Assembly: GCA_002341185.1 (NCBI GenBank)
Contig: DDNP01000031.1
Location: forward strand, 1 to 57,793
Length of the DNA stretch: 57,793 nucleotides
From: Candidatus Neomicrothrix sp. UBA2517
Lineage (GTDB): Bacteria > Actinomycetota > Acidimicrobiia > Acidimicrobiales > UBA8592
Reading direction: 5' to 3'
Below, one piece after another: positions 8,424 through 17,242 of this stretch. Both the position numbers and the translations under genes were made by a program. The first letter of the stretch is position 1. The number at the start of each line of letters is the position of its first letter. The notes beneath the pieces were generated by a model, which did not search any database, had not been told where the DNA came from, and worked only from the letters and a program-made list of their open reading frames with translations.

Positions 8424-10783
8424 TAATCATCCTTTAAAGTTGAAGACGCTCTTTGTTGATCAGGAAGGATTCCAGGAATTAATCTCTGGATTAGGATTAT
8501 GATAATTGAAGCTATGAACGTTGCTACGAAAACCATCAACCATGATTTACCATCAAGCCATTCCAACTCGAAATAGTCACGCGTAAATGGAATAGCAATT
8601 ATGCAAGCATGAAGACCTGCCATTGCGACAGCAAGACTAACTTTCCAAAGTTTAAGTGGCCGTGACACAACAACGAGCACAACCAAGCCGATGAGCAACA
8701 GCGTAATCGTTGCAACAGATCTTGCCTCAGCTAACTCAGTACTATCTAGCTCTGGCCCAGCCCAGTCTCGGGACTGCAAGTAAACAATCCATGTCGATAT
8801 AGCTGCGACCGCTCCGGCAGGAACAGAAAACCGTAAAACTCTTTTGAGAAAACCCGAACGCACTAAATCAGTATTTGGCGCTAACGCCAAGATAAGGCCA
8901 GGTAAACCAATACTAAATGTGCCAATTAAAGTTAGTTGTCTAGGGAGAAAGGGGAATTCAATTCCTTGAATTCCGATAATGGCAGTTAGTAACAATGCAT
9001 AAGCGGCTTTTGTCACGAAGAGGTTTGCGACACGTTCAATATTATTAATAACCTTTCTCCCTTGTGCAAGGACTTCTGGCAACGTAGAGAAACTATTATC
9101 TAGCAAGACAAGTTGGGCAACTCCCCGAGAAGCAGAACTTCCACTTCCCATAGCAATTCCCATATCGGCATCCTTTAATGCAAGTACATCATTTACGCCG
9201 TCCCCTGTCATAGCGACAACGTGCCCATCCTGCTGAAGAGAAGCAACCATAGAGCGCTTTTGGTGAGGGGTAACCCTCCCGAATACTGTCGACTCTCTTA
9301 TCGCATTAGAAAGTTTCTTATCATCATCAAGTGTTCTAGCGTCTACGCTATTGGAAGTGTTTAGGATTCCTGCCTTTGAGGCAACTGTCGCTACCGTCGC
9401 TGTGTTATCTCCCGAGATAACTTTAAGTTCAACACCTTGGTCAGCGAAAAATTTAAGGATTTCTGGTGCATCTTCTCGGACAGTGTCATCAAGGAGTATC
9501 AGGCATACTGGATAAACATTGCCTTCTATCTTTTGGCTTAAAGATCTATCGCTTTTGCACAAAGCCAAGACTCTTCTTCCCATTTCAGCTTCGGTTTGGG
9601 CCTTTTCCAAGGCGGTGTTATCAGCACCATCCAGCAGAATATCTGGAGCACCAAAGAAAAATGTACCTTGCTCTACAAATTCCACTCCAGACCATTTCCG
9701 AGCAGAATTAAATGGCTCAATTGTTGCTACTTCCCACTCCAGTGAATTTTCTGTAGCATTTGCAACAGCCGACATCGTCGGATTCGGATCAGGGTCGCTG
9801 TGAGCAACGGATCCAAGAATCGCAAGTGCCAAATCGTGGTTGTAGTCATCTAATGGAATGATTTCTCCGAAGCTGATTTCCCCAGTAGTTATTGTTCCAG
9901 TTTTGTCAAGGCAAAGAGTGTCAACTCGTGCGAGAAGTTCAACTGTTGCAAGTTCCTTAGCTAAAGCCTTCTTTCTGGCGATCGCAACAACGCCAGCAAC
10001 AAAAGAAAGGCTAGTTAGAAGCACTAAGCCATCTGGCACCATAGCCACCGCAGCTGCAACTGACCCTTGCAGAGCATTTTGCCACTTGTCTTCAACATCG
10101 AGAAGAGAAAAGAGTAATAAAGTTCCAGCTGGAGGTATCAGGAACATCAGAACACGAAGAATGGAATTAATCCCTCTTCTCAATTCGCTATCGACTAGTG
10201 AGAATTGTTTTGCCTCCAAAGCAAGAGCGTTCGCATAAGAATCAGCCCCAACTCGAGTAACTTTAAAAATCCCAGTCCCAGCGTTTACGAAACTTCCTGA
10301 GAGAACTTCATCCCCGACTTTCTTAGCAATTGGGTCTGATTCACCTGTGAGAAGCGATTCGTCTATCTCAAGACCTTTCGTTTCTAGAACATCTCCATCA
10401 ACCACTATCTGGTCTCCGGCGCCAGTAATGACCAAATCATCTTGAACAACTTCAACGGCAGTAACTTCTCCCTCCACCCCGTCTCGGATTACTCGGACGC
10501 TTGGGGAGTTCAGTAATTGAAGCTTCTCTAATTCTCTTCTTGCGTAGATCTCTTGCGATACGCCAATAACGCTATTGCTAATTACCACACCTACGAAAAG
10601 GCCATCAGCGGGGAATCCGGCAACGAGAATCAAGGCAAAGAGAGCTAACATTATTGCGTTCACCGGATTGAAAACGTTAGCGTAAACAATTTGCCATGTA
10701 GAACGTGATGCTGTCTCAGGATCTGTATTAATTCGTCCATCATTTGTTCGATCAACCACCTCTTGAAGAGTTAATCCCTGCAC
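8423..10783 (-). CDS. ctpE: Cation-transporting P-type ATPase, CtpE-like
   Basis: About 786 aa from GTG at 10783, which has AAAGGGG just upstream; a TTG at 10801 in the same frame is weaker. Numbered from the TTG, the landmarks are TGES (152-155, actuator), MVPDGL (254-259, transmembrane ion site; many relatives have PEGL), DKTGT (299-303, phosphorylated Asp299), and later TGDGVNDVLALKDADMG in the ATP/Mg hinge. The sequence around GDQVVVDG, ESLLTGE and ELRRGINSIL strongly recalls Mycobacterium CtpE, reported as a calcium-uptake ATPase of about 797 aa. Membrane helices flank the catalytic domains. It lies downstream of the NUDIX gene and upstream of the coupled methyltransferase. Ca2+ specificity is inferred from the family. 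Confidence 0.85.
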   Translation of the reverse strand: MQGLTLQEVVDRTNDGRINTDPETASRSTWQIVYANVFNPVNAIMLALFALILVAGFPADGLFVGVVISNSVIGVSQEIYARRELEKLQLLNSPSVRVIRDGVEGEVTAVEVVQDDLVITGAGDQIVVDGDVLETKGLEIDESLLTGESDPIAKKVGDEVLSGSFVNAGTGIFKVTRVGADSYANALALEAKQFSLVDSELRRGINSILRVLMFLIPPAGTLLLFSLLDVEDKWQNALQGSVAAAVAMVPDGLVLLTSLSFVAGVVAIARKKALAKELATVELLARVDTLCLDKTGTITTGEISFGEIIPLDDYNHDLALAILGSVAHSDPDPNPTMSAVANATENSLEWEVATIEPFNSARKWSGVEFVEQGTFFFGAPDILLDGADNTALEKAQTEAEMGRRVLALCKSDRSLSQKIEGNVYPVCLILLDDTVREDAPEILKFFADQGVELKVISGDNTATVATVASKAGILNTSNSVDARTLDDDKKLSNAIRESTVFGRVTPHQKRSMVASLQQDGHVVAMTGDGVNDVLALKDADMGIAMGSGSSASRGVAQLVLLDNSFSTLPEVLAQGRKVINNIERVANLFVTKAAYALLLTAIIGIQGIEFPFLPRQLTLIGTFSIGLPGLILALAPNTDLVRSGFLKRVLRFSVPAGAVAAISTWIVYLQSRDWAGPELDSTELAEARSVATITLLLIGLVVLVVVSRPLKLWKVSLAVAMAGLHACIIAIPFTRDYFELEWLDGKSWLMVFVATFIASIIIILIQRLIPGILPDQQRASSTLKDD

Positions 10784-10858
10784 CGGAACCCCTTTCTGCA
10801 AATTTGTTTACCCTCTAAATGTAACAATATGTGAGTAAATTAAATCTGGCATCTTTTA

Positions 10859-11566
10859 TTAGTTAACATTAGAGCCCAGTTGAAACTTCCAAACTGAATC
10901 GGTCATCACGAGTCGATGATAACTAGAACTTTCAATTGTGTCTGGGTCATAGTCACAATCACCTTGCCAAACTGCGGCAAGTCCGTCACTAGTTTTTGTC
11001 ATCTTTGTTGCGTAGGCTCTAGGCCCTCTTGACGAGACAGAGTCAATAGCTTCGTTAACCGAGGAGAATTGTGTTAGATCAAATAAGGTAATCCATGTTG
11101 GAGGAAGAATTTCAATCAGGTTTGAATGGCTTCGTTCTAAGGCCTCATCAGCGCGACACCATGCATAATCCGTTATTTCACCGTCATCTATTTTTACGGT
11201 TGTTTCTGGTGCTCTAACAATAAAGAACCATGTTGAAAATCGTTTAGGGGCTTCAATTGGAGGAAGCCAGTGACTGTAATAAACCAGATCAGTTTGATCA
11301 ATATTGAGTCCTGATTCTTCGTAGCACTCTCTACAAGCAGTTTTCTTGGCAACGTGCTCATCGTTATCGGCCCCAATCCAATCTCCTTCTTCGACTTTCC
11401 CACCAGGAAATACCCACATTCCTTCTGCAAATGAGAGCTTAGTATTTCTTTTAATCATCAGAACTTCCAATCCATTTGCCGAATCTCGAATCGGAATAAC
11501 TGTGGAGGCAGGGATTAGTGGCTTATCTGCTGTTGTGTTTTCAATTAGCCAGCTCTCTAAATTCAA
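10859..11566 (-). CDS. NUDIX hydrolase
   Basis: 235 aa with a TTG start behind GGAGGGG. The NUDIX box is split by an insertion: PGGKVEEGD (residues about 54-62) and ACRECYEESGL (77-87) supply the Gly and the RExxEE metal-binding core. The extended spacing matches the NUDT19-like/CoA-pyrophosphatase-like branch, so a CoA or acyl-CoA diphosphate could be the substrate, which would suit the acyl-CoA chemistry in this window (inference). It is first in the minus-strand run leading to ctpE, 57 nt or more away, and divergent from the lipoprotein at 11638. Confidence 0.85.
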   Translation of the reverse strand: MNLESWLIENTTADKPLIPASTVIPIRDSANGLEVLMIKRNTKLSFAEGMWVFPGGKVEEGDWIGADNDEHVAKKTACRECYEESGLNIDQTDLVYYSHWLPPIEAPKRFSTWFFIVRAPETTVKIDDGEITDYAWCRADEALERSHSNLIEILPPTWITLFDLTQFSSVNEAIDSVSSRGPRAYATKMTKTSDGLAAVWQGDCDYDPDTIESSSYHRLVMTDSVWKFQLGSNVN

Positions 11567-11637
11567 TTGGCCCCTCCAACAATATCTTTTCTTGCCTATA
11601 ACTCGTTGCTATCCTCAAGCTCTATCGTAATAGTTAT

Positions 11638-12975
11638 ATGAGGAATTTAACTTATGCTCAGAAGTTTCGTACAACAGCAACCTTAATACTTGCTCTCATT
11701 CTTCTAGTCGGATGCGGGGGTGCTGAGCTCCCTAATCTCGTTGATGCACCTCCAGCTAGCCAGTCAGCACTAACAGTTGAAACTTTATTAGAAGCACCTG
11801 TCAATCAATCTGATCCAATAAATCCAGAAATTCTGCCAAACCGTGTTTTGGATATAGATACGATCTCTGAAAATAGTAGAGGGATTAGCGATGAAACGAT
11901 TGCAATTGCAATCGTCAAAAGCGGCGATGTTTTTCAGGATGTGGAGATCGGAGTCGAAGCGAGAGTATTTAGGTTAAACGAGAATGGTGGAATAAATTCA
12001 AGAAAGGTAGAGATCGTTCAAGTCTTTGATGATTTTGGCGATGAGGAAAATTTGGAAACTATTGTCAAAGAAGTCGTAGAGCAGGATATTTTTGGCATCA
12101 TTTTATTATCCACCGCAGTCAGTCCGGAAACAACGGATGTCTTAGCTGAGAATAACGTACCATTTTTTGGATGGGGATTTTCCGAGGGTTTCTGCGAACC
12201 GAATAAGTGGGGTTTTGGTTTTAACGGTTGTATGAACCTGTCAACAAGTACGTTCAGTGATCAAAACCTTGATACCAGCGTAATGCGATTACTTTCAATC
12301 TTTTACGGGCGTATTCCTCAAGTCATATCTGTTACTACAAACGATCCCGCTGGAATATCGGTAACCACTCATAATGAGACTCTTTGGGGAGAGAACCTAG
12401 TAAAGGCTATAAAGCTTGACCGTAGTGAAATATCAGCTAGTGCCATCCTTCAAGAAATTAGTTCAATTAAAGCAGATGTCCTTCTCCTCTCCGTCGGACT
12501 GGACAAGACAGTTGAAATCAAAAAAGAACTAATTTCAAATTTCTCTGGAATGGTTCTAGACGATGTAACTTATCTTCCCGGAATACTGCAGAACTTTGAG
12601 ATGTCTGAAGAACTAGAGGGTGGATATGTGCTCTCGCAGGTTCCCCCGCAGGAGGAATATCGGGGAGCGGCAACACAGATAATGACCGGACTTTCGCAAA
12701 TAGGCGGTCCGCAAATATACAGTCAGGCTATATCAATAGGGTATTGGAGTACTGATTTACTAATAGCAATTCTTGACTCTATAGAGAGCGAATTAAGCGT
12801 CAGTAGTTTCTTTGAAAAGGCTAATGTTGAGGGATACCTTTATGACCCTGAATTTTCTGGAGGGCCTTGCCCACTTCAAACAGCTCTTTCGCATCAAAAT
12901 TCTTCAGGAGGAGCGGCGCTACTTCAGGTAAGGGGTGGAGTCTTTCGCCCGGTAGTTAATTTTAACTGTCCTTAG
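11638..12975 (+). CDS. Lipoprotein, type-1 periplasmic (LivJ-like) solute-binding fold
   Basis: 445 aa, ATG. The signal peptide ends LILLVGC with C26 as the predicted lipid site. GISDETIAIAIVKSG (about residues 83-97) is the opening of a LivJ/receptor-family ligand-binding domain. Cys pairs (CEP...GC and a C-terminal CP) suggest an exported, oxidised domain. It is a second copy of the same architecture as the lipoprotein at 436, but the two are divergent at sequence level. Again no transporter subunits adjoin it. The downstream gene at 13022 is 46 nt away on the same strand. Ligand unknown. Confidence 0.7.
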   Translation: MRNLTYAQKFRTTATLILALILLVGCGGAELPNLVDAPPASQSALTVETLLEAPVNQSDPINPEILPNRVLDIDTISENSRGISDETIAIAIVKSGDVFQDVEIGVEARVFRLNENGGINSRKVEIVQVFDDFGDEENLETIVKEVVEQDIFGIILLSTAVSPETTDVLAENNVPFFGWGFSEGFCEPNKWGFGFNGCMNLSTSTFSDQNLDTSVMRLLSIFYGRIPQVISVTTNDPAGISVTTHNETLWGENLVKAIKLDRSEISASAILQEISSIKADVLLLSVGLDKTVEIKKELISNFSGMVLDDVTYLPGILQNFEMSEELEGGYVLSQVPPQEEYRGAATQIMTGLSQIGGPQIYSQAISIGYWSTDLLIAILDSIESELSVSSFFEKANVEGYLYDPEFSGGPCPLQTALSHQNSSGGAALLQVRGGVFRPVVNFNCP

Positions 12976-13021
12976 AGTCAGTGGCGCAAGGTAGCATTTT
13001 GCTGAATTAAGATAGTAGATA

Positions 13022-13507
13022 ATGAGAACAAGGTTTCAAACTCTTAAATTTTCTTCAGCGTTGATTACCCCAGCGGTAAACCTTATAGAAACACATAAGT
13101 ATGAACCCGACTTTATATATTGGCTAAATATCGAACCCGATGTGGATAAAGAAAGGATACATACCGGCAGTATACTTTGGAAAGCATTTTCAAGTCGTGG
13201 CCCGGTGATTCCCCAATTCACGTGGACAGCTGCCACCGATAGGAAAGGGGTGTATCAACCTTCTGAGGTTGGGCTTACCCACCCCACAGGGGTTTCGGTA
13301 CTAGACAGAATCATAGATTTCAAGATTGCTATTCCTAAGCAATGGCAACTGCTACAGGATCACCCTAAAAGGGGCATTGTATTTCAGCTCCCGGAGCTCT
13401 ACAGCCCAGATGAAGTTATCTTGTTTGCAATTTCGGTCATCCCCGTTGTTTGCCCATTCGAAACAGATGGTTCATTTAGTCTGGTTTATCCCGATCTGGA
13501 TCGCTAG
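13022..13507 (+). CDS. Hypothetical protein
   Basis: 161 aa, ATG; family not recognised. It has no signal peptide or membrane helix and is rich in Trp, Tyr and Pro (IYWLNIEPD, FTWTAATDRKG, YSPDEVILF), which suggests a compact folded domain. It follows the lipoprotein at 11638 by 46 nt on the same strand and could be co-transcribed. Its last 32 nt overlap the 3' end of the minus-strand gene at 13476, an unusually long convergent overlap that casts slight doubt on one of the two ends. Confidence 0.55.
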   Translation: MRTRFQTLKFSSALITPAVNLIETHKYEPDFIYWLNIEPDVDKERIHTGSILWKAFSSRGPVIPQFTWTAATDRKGVYQPSEVGLTHPTGVSVLDRIIDFKIAIPKQWQLLQDHPKRGIVFQLPELYSPDEVILFAISVIPVVCPFETDGSFSLVYPDLDR

Positions 13508-13952
13508 CAATAGAAATTTGTATTACGAGATCAGAGAAGGATGGGATATCGAAACCATCGCTACATTGAAGAATTTCGCCTTCAGGTATTGATTTTGTGA
13601 CAATTCCAGCATTTCCTACCCAAGAGGTGTCTACTCCTCCAATAGACCAAGCATTCCAAACTTCAAGAAGAGACGCCCTTACACCACGAATCCTAATTTC
13701 AGATCTCTCAGGGCTATTATGGCTCCATAATGCAATCTCAGGCCCTCGATAACCGTTCACATCCATAACACCGCTACTAACAGCAAGTTTGACAGCCTGT
13801 GGTCGAGGAGATGCAACACCCAAACGGTCTACGATCACTAAAGCATTGTCAGTGACTGGAATCCTTACAACAGCTCGCACGATTTTTCCTCGGTGAGTGA
13901 TAGTGTCACTGCTTGAATTTTCAAAAAGTTCACTCAGGGTAAAGGGTGTCAA
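13476..13952 (-). CDS. Hypothetical protein
   Basis: 158 aa from a TTG start that overlaps the stop of the upstream gene (TTGA at 13949-13952), with GGAG eight bases upstream. No family recognised. The middle is beta-rich (KIVRAVVRIPV, NALVIVDRL, PEIALWSHN) and the sequence WNAWSIGGVDTSWVGNAG is distinctive. It lacks a signal peptide. The coupling to the membrane-anchored protein at 13949 implies the two are made together and may interact. Confidence 0.55.
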   Translation of the reverse strand: MTPFTLSELFENSSSDTITHRGKIVRAVVRIPVTDNALVIVDRLGVASPRPQAVKLAVSSGVMDVNGYRGPEIALWSHNSPERSEIRIRGVRASLLEVWNAWSIGGVDTSWVGNAGIVTKSIPEGEILQCSDGFDIPSFSDLVIQISIASDPDRDKPD

Positions 13953-14701
13953 TTTCTGTCTCCGTATGGGTCTACAGAGCTATTCGGCCAATTCGGGATC
14001 GGAGTACGTCCCTCCCCATCTTCATAACTGAGAAGATGGACTTTCATAGTCTCGTATTTAGAAGTTCGTGGGTTTCTTCTTTGTGGAGGTTTTCCTTCGC
14101 GAAGTCTCTCGACATTTTTTACACCGAATATTGAAGCTCCGGCTGAAACTCCAACATTCTTCCAAAATCTTGACCGAACTGTTGCAGGTGAAGGTTCTGA
14201 ACCATTTTGTGTGAGGTTGTATATATCATCCCCCGGTGACCAACCTATTAACCGTATCCCAATACTGGAAGACTGTAATTTTTCATCTCCATCCTCACCC
14301 AACGATTTAGTTTCAGTAGCAAACTTTCTTTGCGTAGTTGAGTTGTCATGAATTTTCGCAGTAGTGGAGACAATCGCAATCTCTTCTTCCTCTATAGCAA
14401 CCTCTGATGTTTCAGAAATTTTGGCTTCAAGTCTTGAAGGATCTGTCTTAACTATAAGATCACCAACTTGTATCGTTGAATTTTTTCCTGTGTCTTTCTT
14501 ATTTCTTGGCGGATTTTCTGGGATTGGTGATTTCGTATTGAAAACATCACTGCGGAATAAGCGTTCATCAGGAAATTTGTATGCTTTTGGTATGAACTTT
14601 CTATGACGTAGCGGTTTCCCAAACCAATCAATGGCTACTCCAATCAAAGCAATAATCATCATAATTGCAGCGAAAGCAAGAAATGTTTCAGGTGATGACA
14701 T
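13949..14701 (-). CDS. Hypothetical membrane-anchored protein
   Basis: About 250 aa from ATG at 14701, which has GAGGTG at ideal spacing; an in-frame GTG at 14707 is less likely. Residues about 6-26 form a single hydrophobic helix (FLAFAAIMMIIALIGVAIDWF) followed by basic residues (KPLRHRK), typical of an N-out/C-in signal anchor. The remaining roughly 210 residues are hydrophilic, Ser/Thr/Glu-rich and low in complexity in the middle, with a basic, Arg-rich C-terminus. No family recognised. It is coupled to the gene at 13476. Confidence 0.55.
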   Translation of the reverse strand: MSSPETFLAFAAIMMIIALIGVAIDWFGKPLRHRKFIPKAYKFPDERLFRSDVFNTKSPIPENPPRNKKDTGKNSTIQVGDLIVKTDPSRLEAKISETSEVAIEEEEIAIVSTTAKIHDNSTTQRKFATETKSLGEDGDEKLQSSSIGIRLIGWSPGDDIYNLTQNGSEPSPATVRSRFWKNVGVSAGASIFGVKNVERLREGKPPQRRNPRTSKYETMKVHLLSYEDGEGRTPIPNWPNSSVDPYGDRN

Positions 14702-14768
14702 GGTCACCTCAAATAGGCGTATAGCTAATTATCGCACATCATTCGTAAGATCTGATGGCAACCTCTTC

Positions 14769-14999
14769 TCAAGCTTGATTTAACTTTTTTGATCTAGCAT
14801 CATCGAGACTTGCAACTTTGTATTCCACAGAATTCTGATACGGGTTCAGAGGGTATTCTTGCCCTGAAAATCTAGAAGCGTTTTCTAAAGTCGAATTATC
14901 TTCACTACGCAGAAGATCATAAAGCAACTCATTTTTCTTTAGGAGAAAATATGAGTAACAAAGTGTAACAAGGCAAGAAATAATAGTTAACAACAACAT
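14769..14999 (-). CDS. Small single-helix membrane protein
   Basis: 76 aa, ATG. Residues 2-20 form one hydrophobic helix (LLLTIISCLVTLCYSYFLL) followed by KK and a polar tail with acidic and basic residues. No family recognised and no strong Shine-Dalgarno is visible, so it could be a chance frame, but it occupies the only sizeable gap between 14701 and 15122 and ends with a plausible soluble tail. It is divergent from fadA6. Confidence 0.4.
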   Translation of the reverse strand: MLLLTIISCLVTLCYSYFLLKKNELLYDLLRSEDNSTLENASRFSGQEYPLNPYQNSVEYKVASLDDARSKKLNQA

Positions 15000-15045
15000 A
15001 TCAAAGATGTACGATAGGGCGAGAGGTCATAGAATGCAAAACATG

Positions 15046-15088
15046 ACTCTATGGCTGATTTCCACTTTTCCCAGATTTTCCATAGAGT
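15046..15088. promoter_or_regulatory. Inverted repeat upstream of fadA6
   Basis: Exact 9-bp arms ACTCTATGG (15046-15054) and CCATAGAGT (15080-15088) enclose 25 bp. The repeat ends 33 bp before the fadA6 start and lies in the divergent region with the small gene at 14769. It could be a pair of half-sites or a stem in the leader. No oligo-T follows, so it is not a rho-independent terminator. Confidence 0.3.
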
Positions 15089-15121
15089 TAGGGCAAATGA
15101 ATATAGACCTAAGGAGTCATC

Positions 15122-16297
15122 GTGGGTGAGCCAGTGATTGTAGAAGCAGTAAGAACGCCGATAGGTAAGCGTGGCGGACACCTCTCAGGTGTGATAGCGC
15201 CTAAACTGTTAGCGACTGTTCAACAAGAAGTTCTAAATAGGGTTGGTATTGATCCTGCAGAGGTTGACCAAATTGTGGGAGGATGTGTTACCCAAGCAGG
15301 TCAGCAAGCATCTAACGTAACTCGAAATGCATGGTTATCAACAGGCGAAGACTATTCTCCGGCAGCTACCACTATTGATTGCCAATGCGGATCGGGAGCA
15401 CAAGCCAATACTTTCGTTCAGGGGCTAATAGCTACAGGCGGAGCGCAAATTGCTATAGGTTGCGGCGTAGAGCAAATGTCGCAAGTTCCTTTAGGTACCG
15501 CAGCGAGAGGAGGAGGCGGGTATTACAAAGATTCCGAAACATGGCCATGGGATGATCCCCCCAACGGACAGTTTGGAGCAGCCCAACGGATAGCAGAACT
15601 GCGTGGAATAACTAGACAACAACTTGACGAAGCCGGAGTTGCATCCCAAGAGAAGGCAGCTAGAGCTTGGAATGAAGGACGATTTGATGAAGAAACTATT
15701 ACAGTCGTTTCAGCCCCTATTGTTGGTAAAGATGGAAATCAAACTGGAGAATTCCATGATGTGGATAAGGACCAGGGGTTACGTGAGACCTCTTTGGAGA
15801 GTCTCTCCAAACTAGCCCCAGTTATTGCCGGCGACATGCACACAGCAGGGACATCTTCCCAAATTTCTGATGGTGCCTCTGCAGTATTATGGATGGATAA
15901 AAGCGCGGCTGAGAACCGGGGTATCAAGCCGAGAGCGAAGATTTCATATCACACAATGGTCGGTTCGAACCCCTATTACTTACTTGATGGTCCCGTTGAT
16001 GCGACTCAAAAAATGTTGGATCAAACAAATTATTCCATCTCAGATTTTGACTTATTTGAATGTAACGAAGCTTTTGCATCTGTGATGTTGTCATGGGCGC
16101 AAGTACATGATGTTCCGATGGATAAGGTAAACGTCAATGGCGGAGCAATAGCTTTAGGTCACCCAGTCGGATGTACTGGATCTCGCCTGATTACGACCTT
16201 GCTCCATGAACTTGAGCGTCAAGATAAAGAGTTGGGTTTTGTGACTATGTGCCAAGGCGGTTCATTGGGTATAGCAATTGTTTTGCAGAGAATATAA
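15122..16297 (+). CDS. fadA6: Thiolase FadA6-like (steroid ring C/D catabolism)
   Basis: 391 aa, GTG behind AAGGAG. The triad is complete: C89 in QCGSG, H347 in GHPVGCTG and C377 in MCQGG. Stretches such as PVIVEA.R.PIGKR, TTIDCQCGSG, HTAGTSSQISDGA and VNVNGGAIALGHPVGC match my recollection of mycobacterial FadA6 (Rv3556c), the thiolase of the KstR2 regulon thought to act on late products of steroid rings C/D. It opens a four-gene plus-strand operon with an SDR, IpdF and Mcr, spaced 18 nt or less or overlapping, which supports the pathway assignment. The remaining doubt is FadA5-type versus FadA6-type substrate. Confidence 0.85.
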   Translation: MGEPVIVEAVRTPIGKRGGHLSGVIAPKLLATVQQEVLNRVGIDPAEVDQIVGGCVTQAGQQASNVTRNAWLSTGEDYSPAATTIDCQCGSGAQANTFVQGLIATGGAQIAIGCGVEQMSQVPLGTAARGGGGYYKDSETWPWDDPPNGQFGAAQRIAELRGITRQQLDEAGVASQEKAARAWNEGRFDEETITVVSAPIVGKDGNQTGEFHDVDKDQGLRETSLESLSKLAPVIAGDMHTAGTSSQISDGASAVLWMDKSAAENRGIKPRAKISYHTMVGSNPYYLLDGPVDATQKMLDQTNYSISDFDLFECNEAFASVMLSWAQVHDVPMDKVNVNGGAIALGHPVGCTGSRLITTLLHELERQDKELGFVTMCQGGSLGIAIVLQRI

Positions 16298-16315
16298 ACG
16301 ATACAAGGAGAGACA

Positions 16316-17242
16316 ATGCAAGGTTTTTTAGAAGGAAAAAATATAGTAATCACAGGTGCTGGGTCAGGGATAGGTAAAGCCATCGCTCTTTCTGCTGCAG
16401 GAGAGGGAGCTAATATAGTTGTTGCTGATTATGGGGTCACTCTTGATGGCTCAGAACCCACAAGTGAAATTGCTGAATCAACTGCTGAAGAAATTAGGTC
16501 TCTAGGAGTTGAAGCTATACCGATAGCTGGTGATGTCTCCGAAATGGAAACAGGAGCACAAATAGTCTCCGCCGCAGTTGAAAACTGGGGATCAGTAGAT
16601 GGTGTAGTTTGTGTTGCAGGCATTCTCAGAGAAAGAATGCTTTTCAACATGAGTGAAGATGATTGGGATGCGGTAATTTCTGTACATCTTAAAGGCCATT
16701 TCACCGTCTATAGGCATGCAATGGCAATCATGAGGAAACAAGAAACAGGTGGAAGCATCTTGGGGATTACCTCTGGTGCTTTCACTGCTTCAACAGCTCA
16801 GCCGAATTATTCCTCTGCGAAAGGGGGGATTGTGAGTTTAACAAGGTCAGCAGCCATGACGGCAGCAAGTATAAGTTTACGAGGTGGCCCAGTCATAAAT
16901 GCTAACTGTCTAGCTCCTGTGGCCAGAACGAGAATGAGCGAAAATGTGCCATTTGAAATCGAGACAGGAGCTCCGGAAGATATAGCCCCTATGGCTATTT
17001 ATCTTTTATCTGAACAAGGAAGAGATATTAATGCTCAAATTTACAGTGTTGTAGGAAGAAGAATCTCGGTTTGGAATCAGCCAAGAGAAATCAGAACAAT
17101 GTATTCATCCGGCGATGCATGGACTGCTGAGGAGATTGCAGAGATGCTACCTAATACTATTAAACAAGAGCCAAACCCTTTCATTGATGACTTGGAGCGA
17201 CGAATGAAAGAAATGGCAGAAGGAACTAAGAGTGGAGACTAA
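16316..17242 (+). CDS. SDR-family oxidoreductase in steroid operon
   Basis: 308 aa, ATG behind AAGGAGAG. It has TGAGSGIG (residues about 13-20), a degenerate NNAG (CVAGI), a Ser in ITSGAF and YSSAKGG. An extension of about 60 residues past the core, rich in charged residues, matches the Rv3548c-like long SDR group found in mycobacterial steroid regions. It probably handles a 3-hydroxyacyl-CoA or ring alcohol intermediate. It lies 18 nt after fadA6 and overlaps ipdF by 11 nt, so co-translation is likely. The altered NNAG (Cys-Val-Ala-Gly) is worth noting but is tolerated in some SDRs. Confidence 0.82.
   Translation: MQGFLEGKNIVITGAGSGIGKAIALSAAGEGANIVVADYGVTLDGSEPTSEIAESTAEEIRSLGVEAIPIAGDVSEMETGAQIVSAAVENWGSVDGVVCVAGILRERMLFNMSEDDWDAVISVHLKGHFTVYRHAMAIMRKQETGGSILGITSGAFTASTAQPNYSSAKGGIVSLTRSAAMTAASISLRGGPVINANCLAPVARTRMSENVPFEIETGAPEDIAPMAIYLLSEQGRDINAQIYSVVGRRISVWNQPREIRTMYSSGDAWTAEEIAEMLPNTIKQEPNPFIDDLERRMKEMAEGTKSGD

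Noticed and set aside
12976..13021. Possible terminator after the lipoprotein at 11638
   Set aside because: No stable hairpin with a T-run could be traced.
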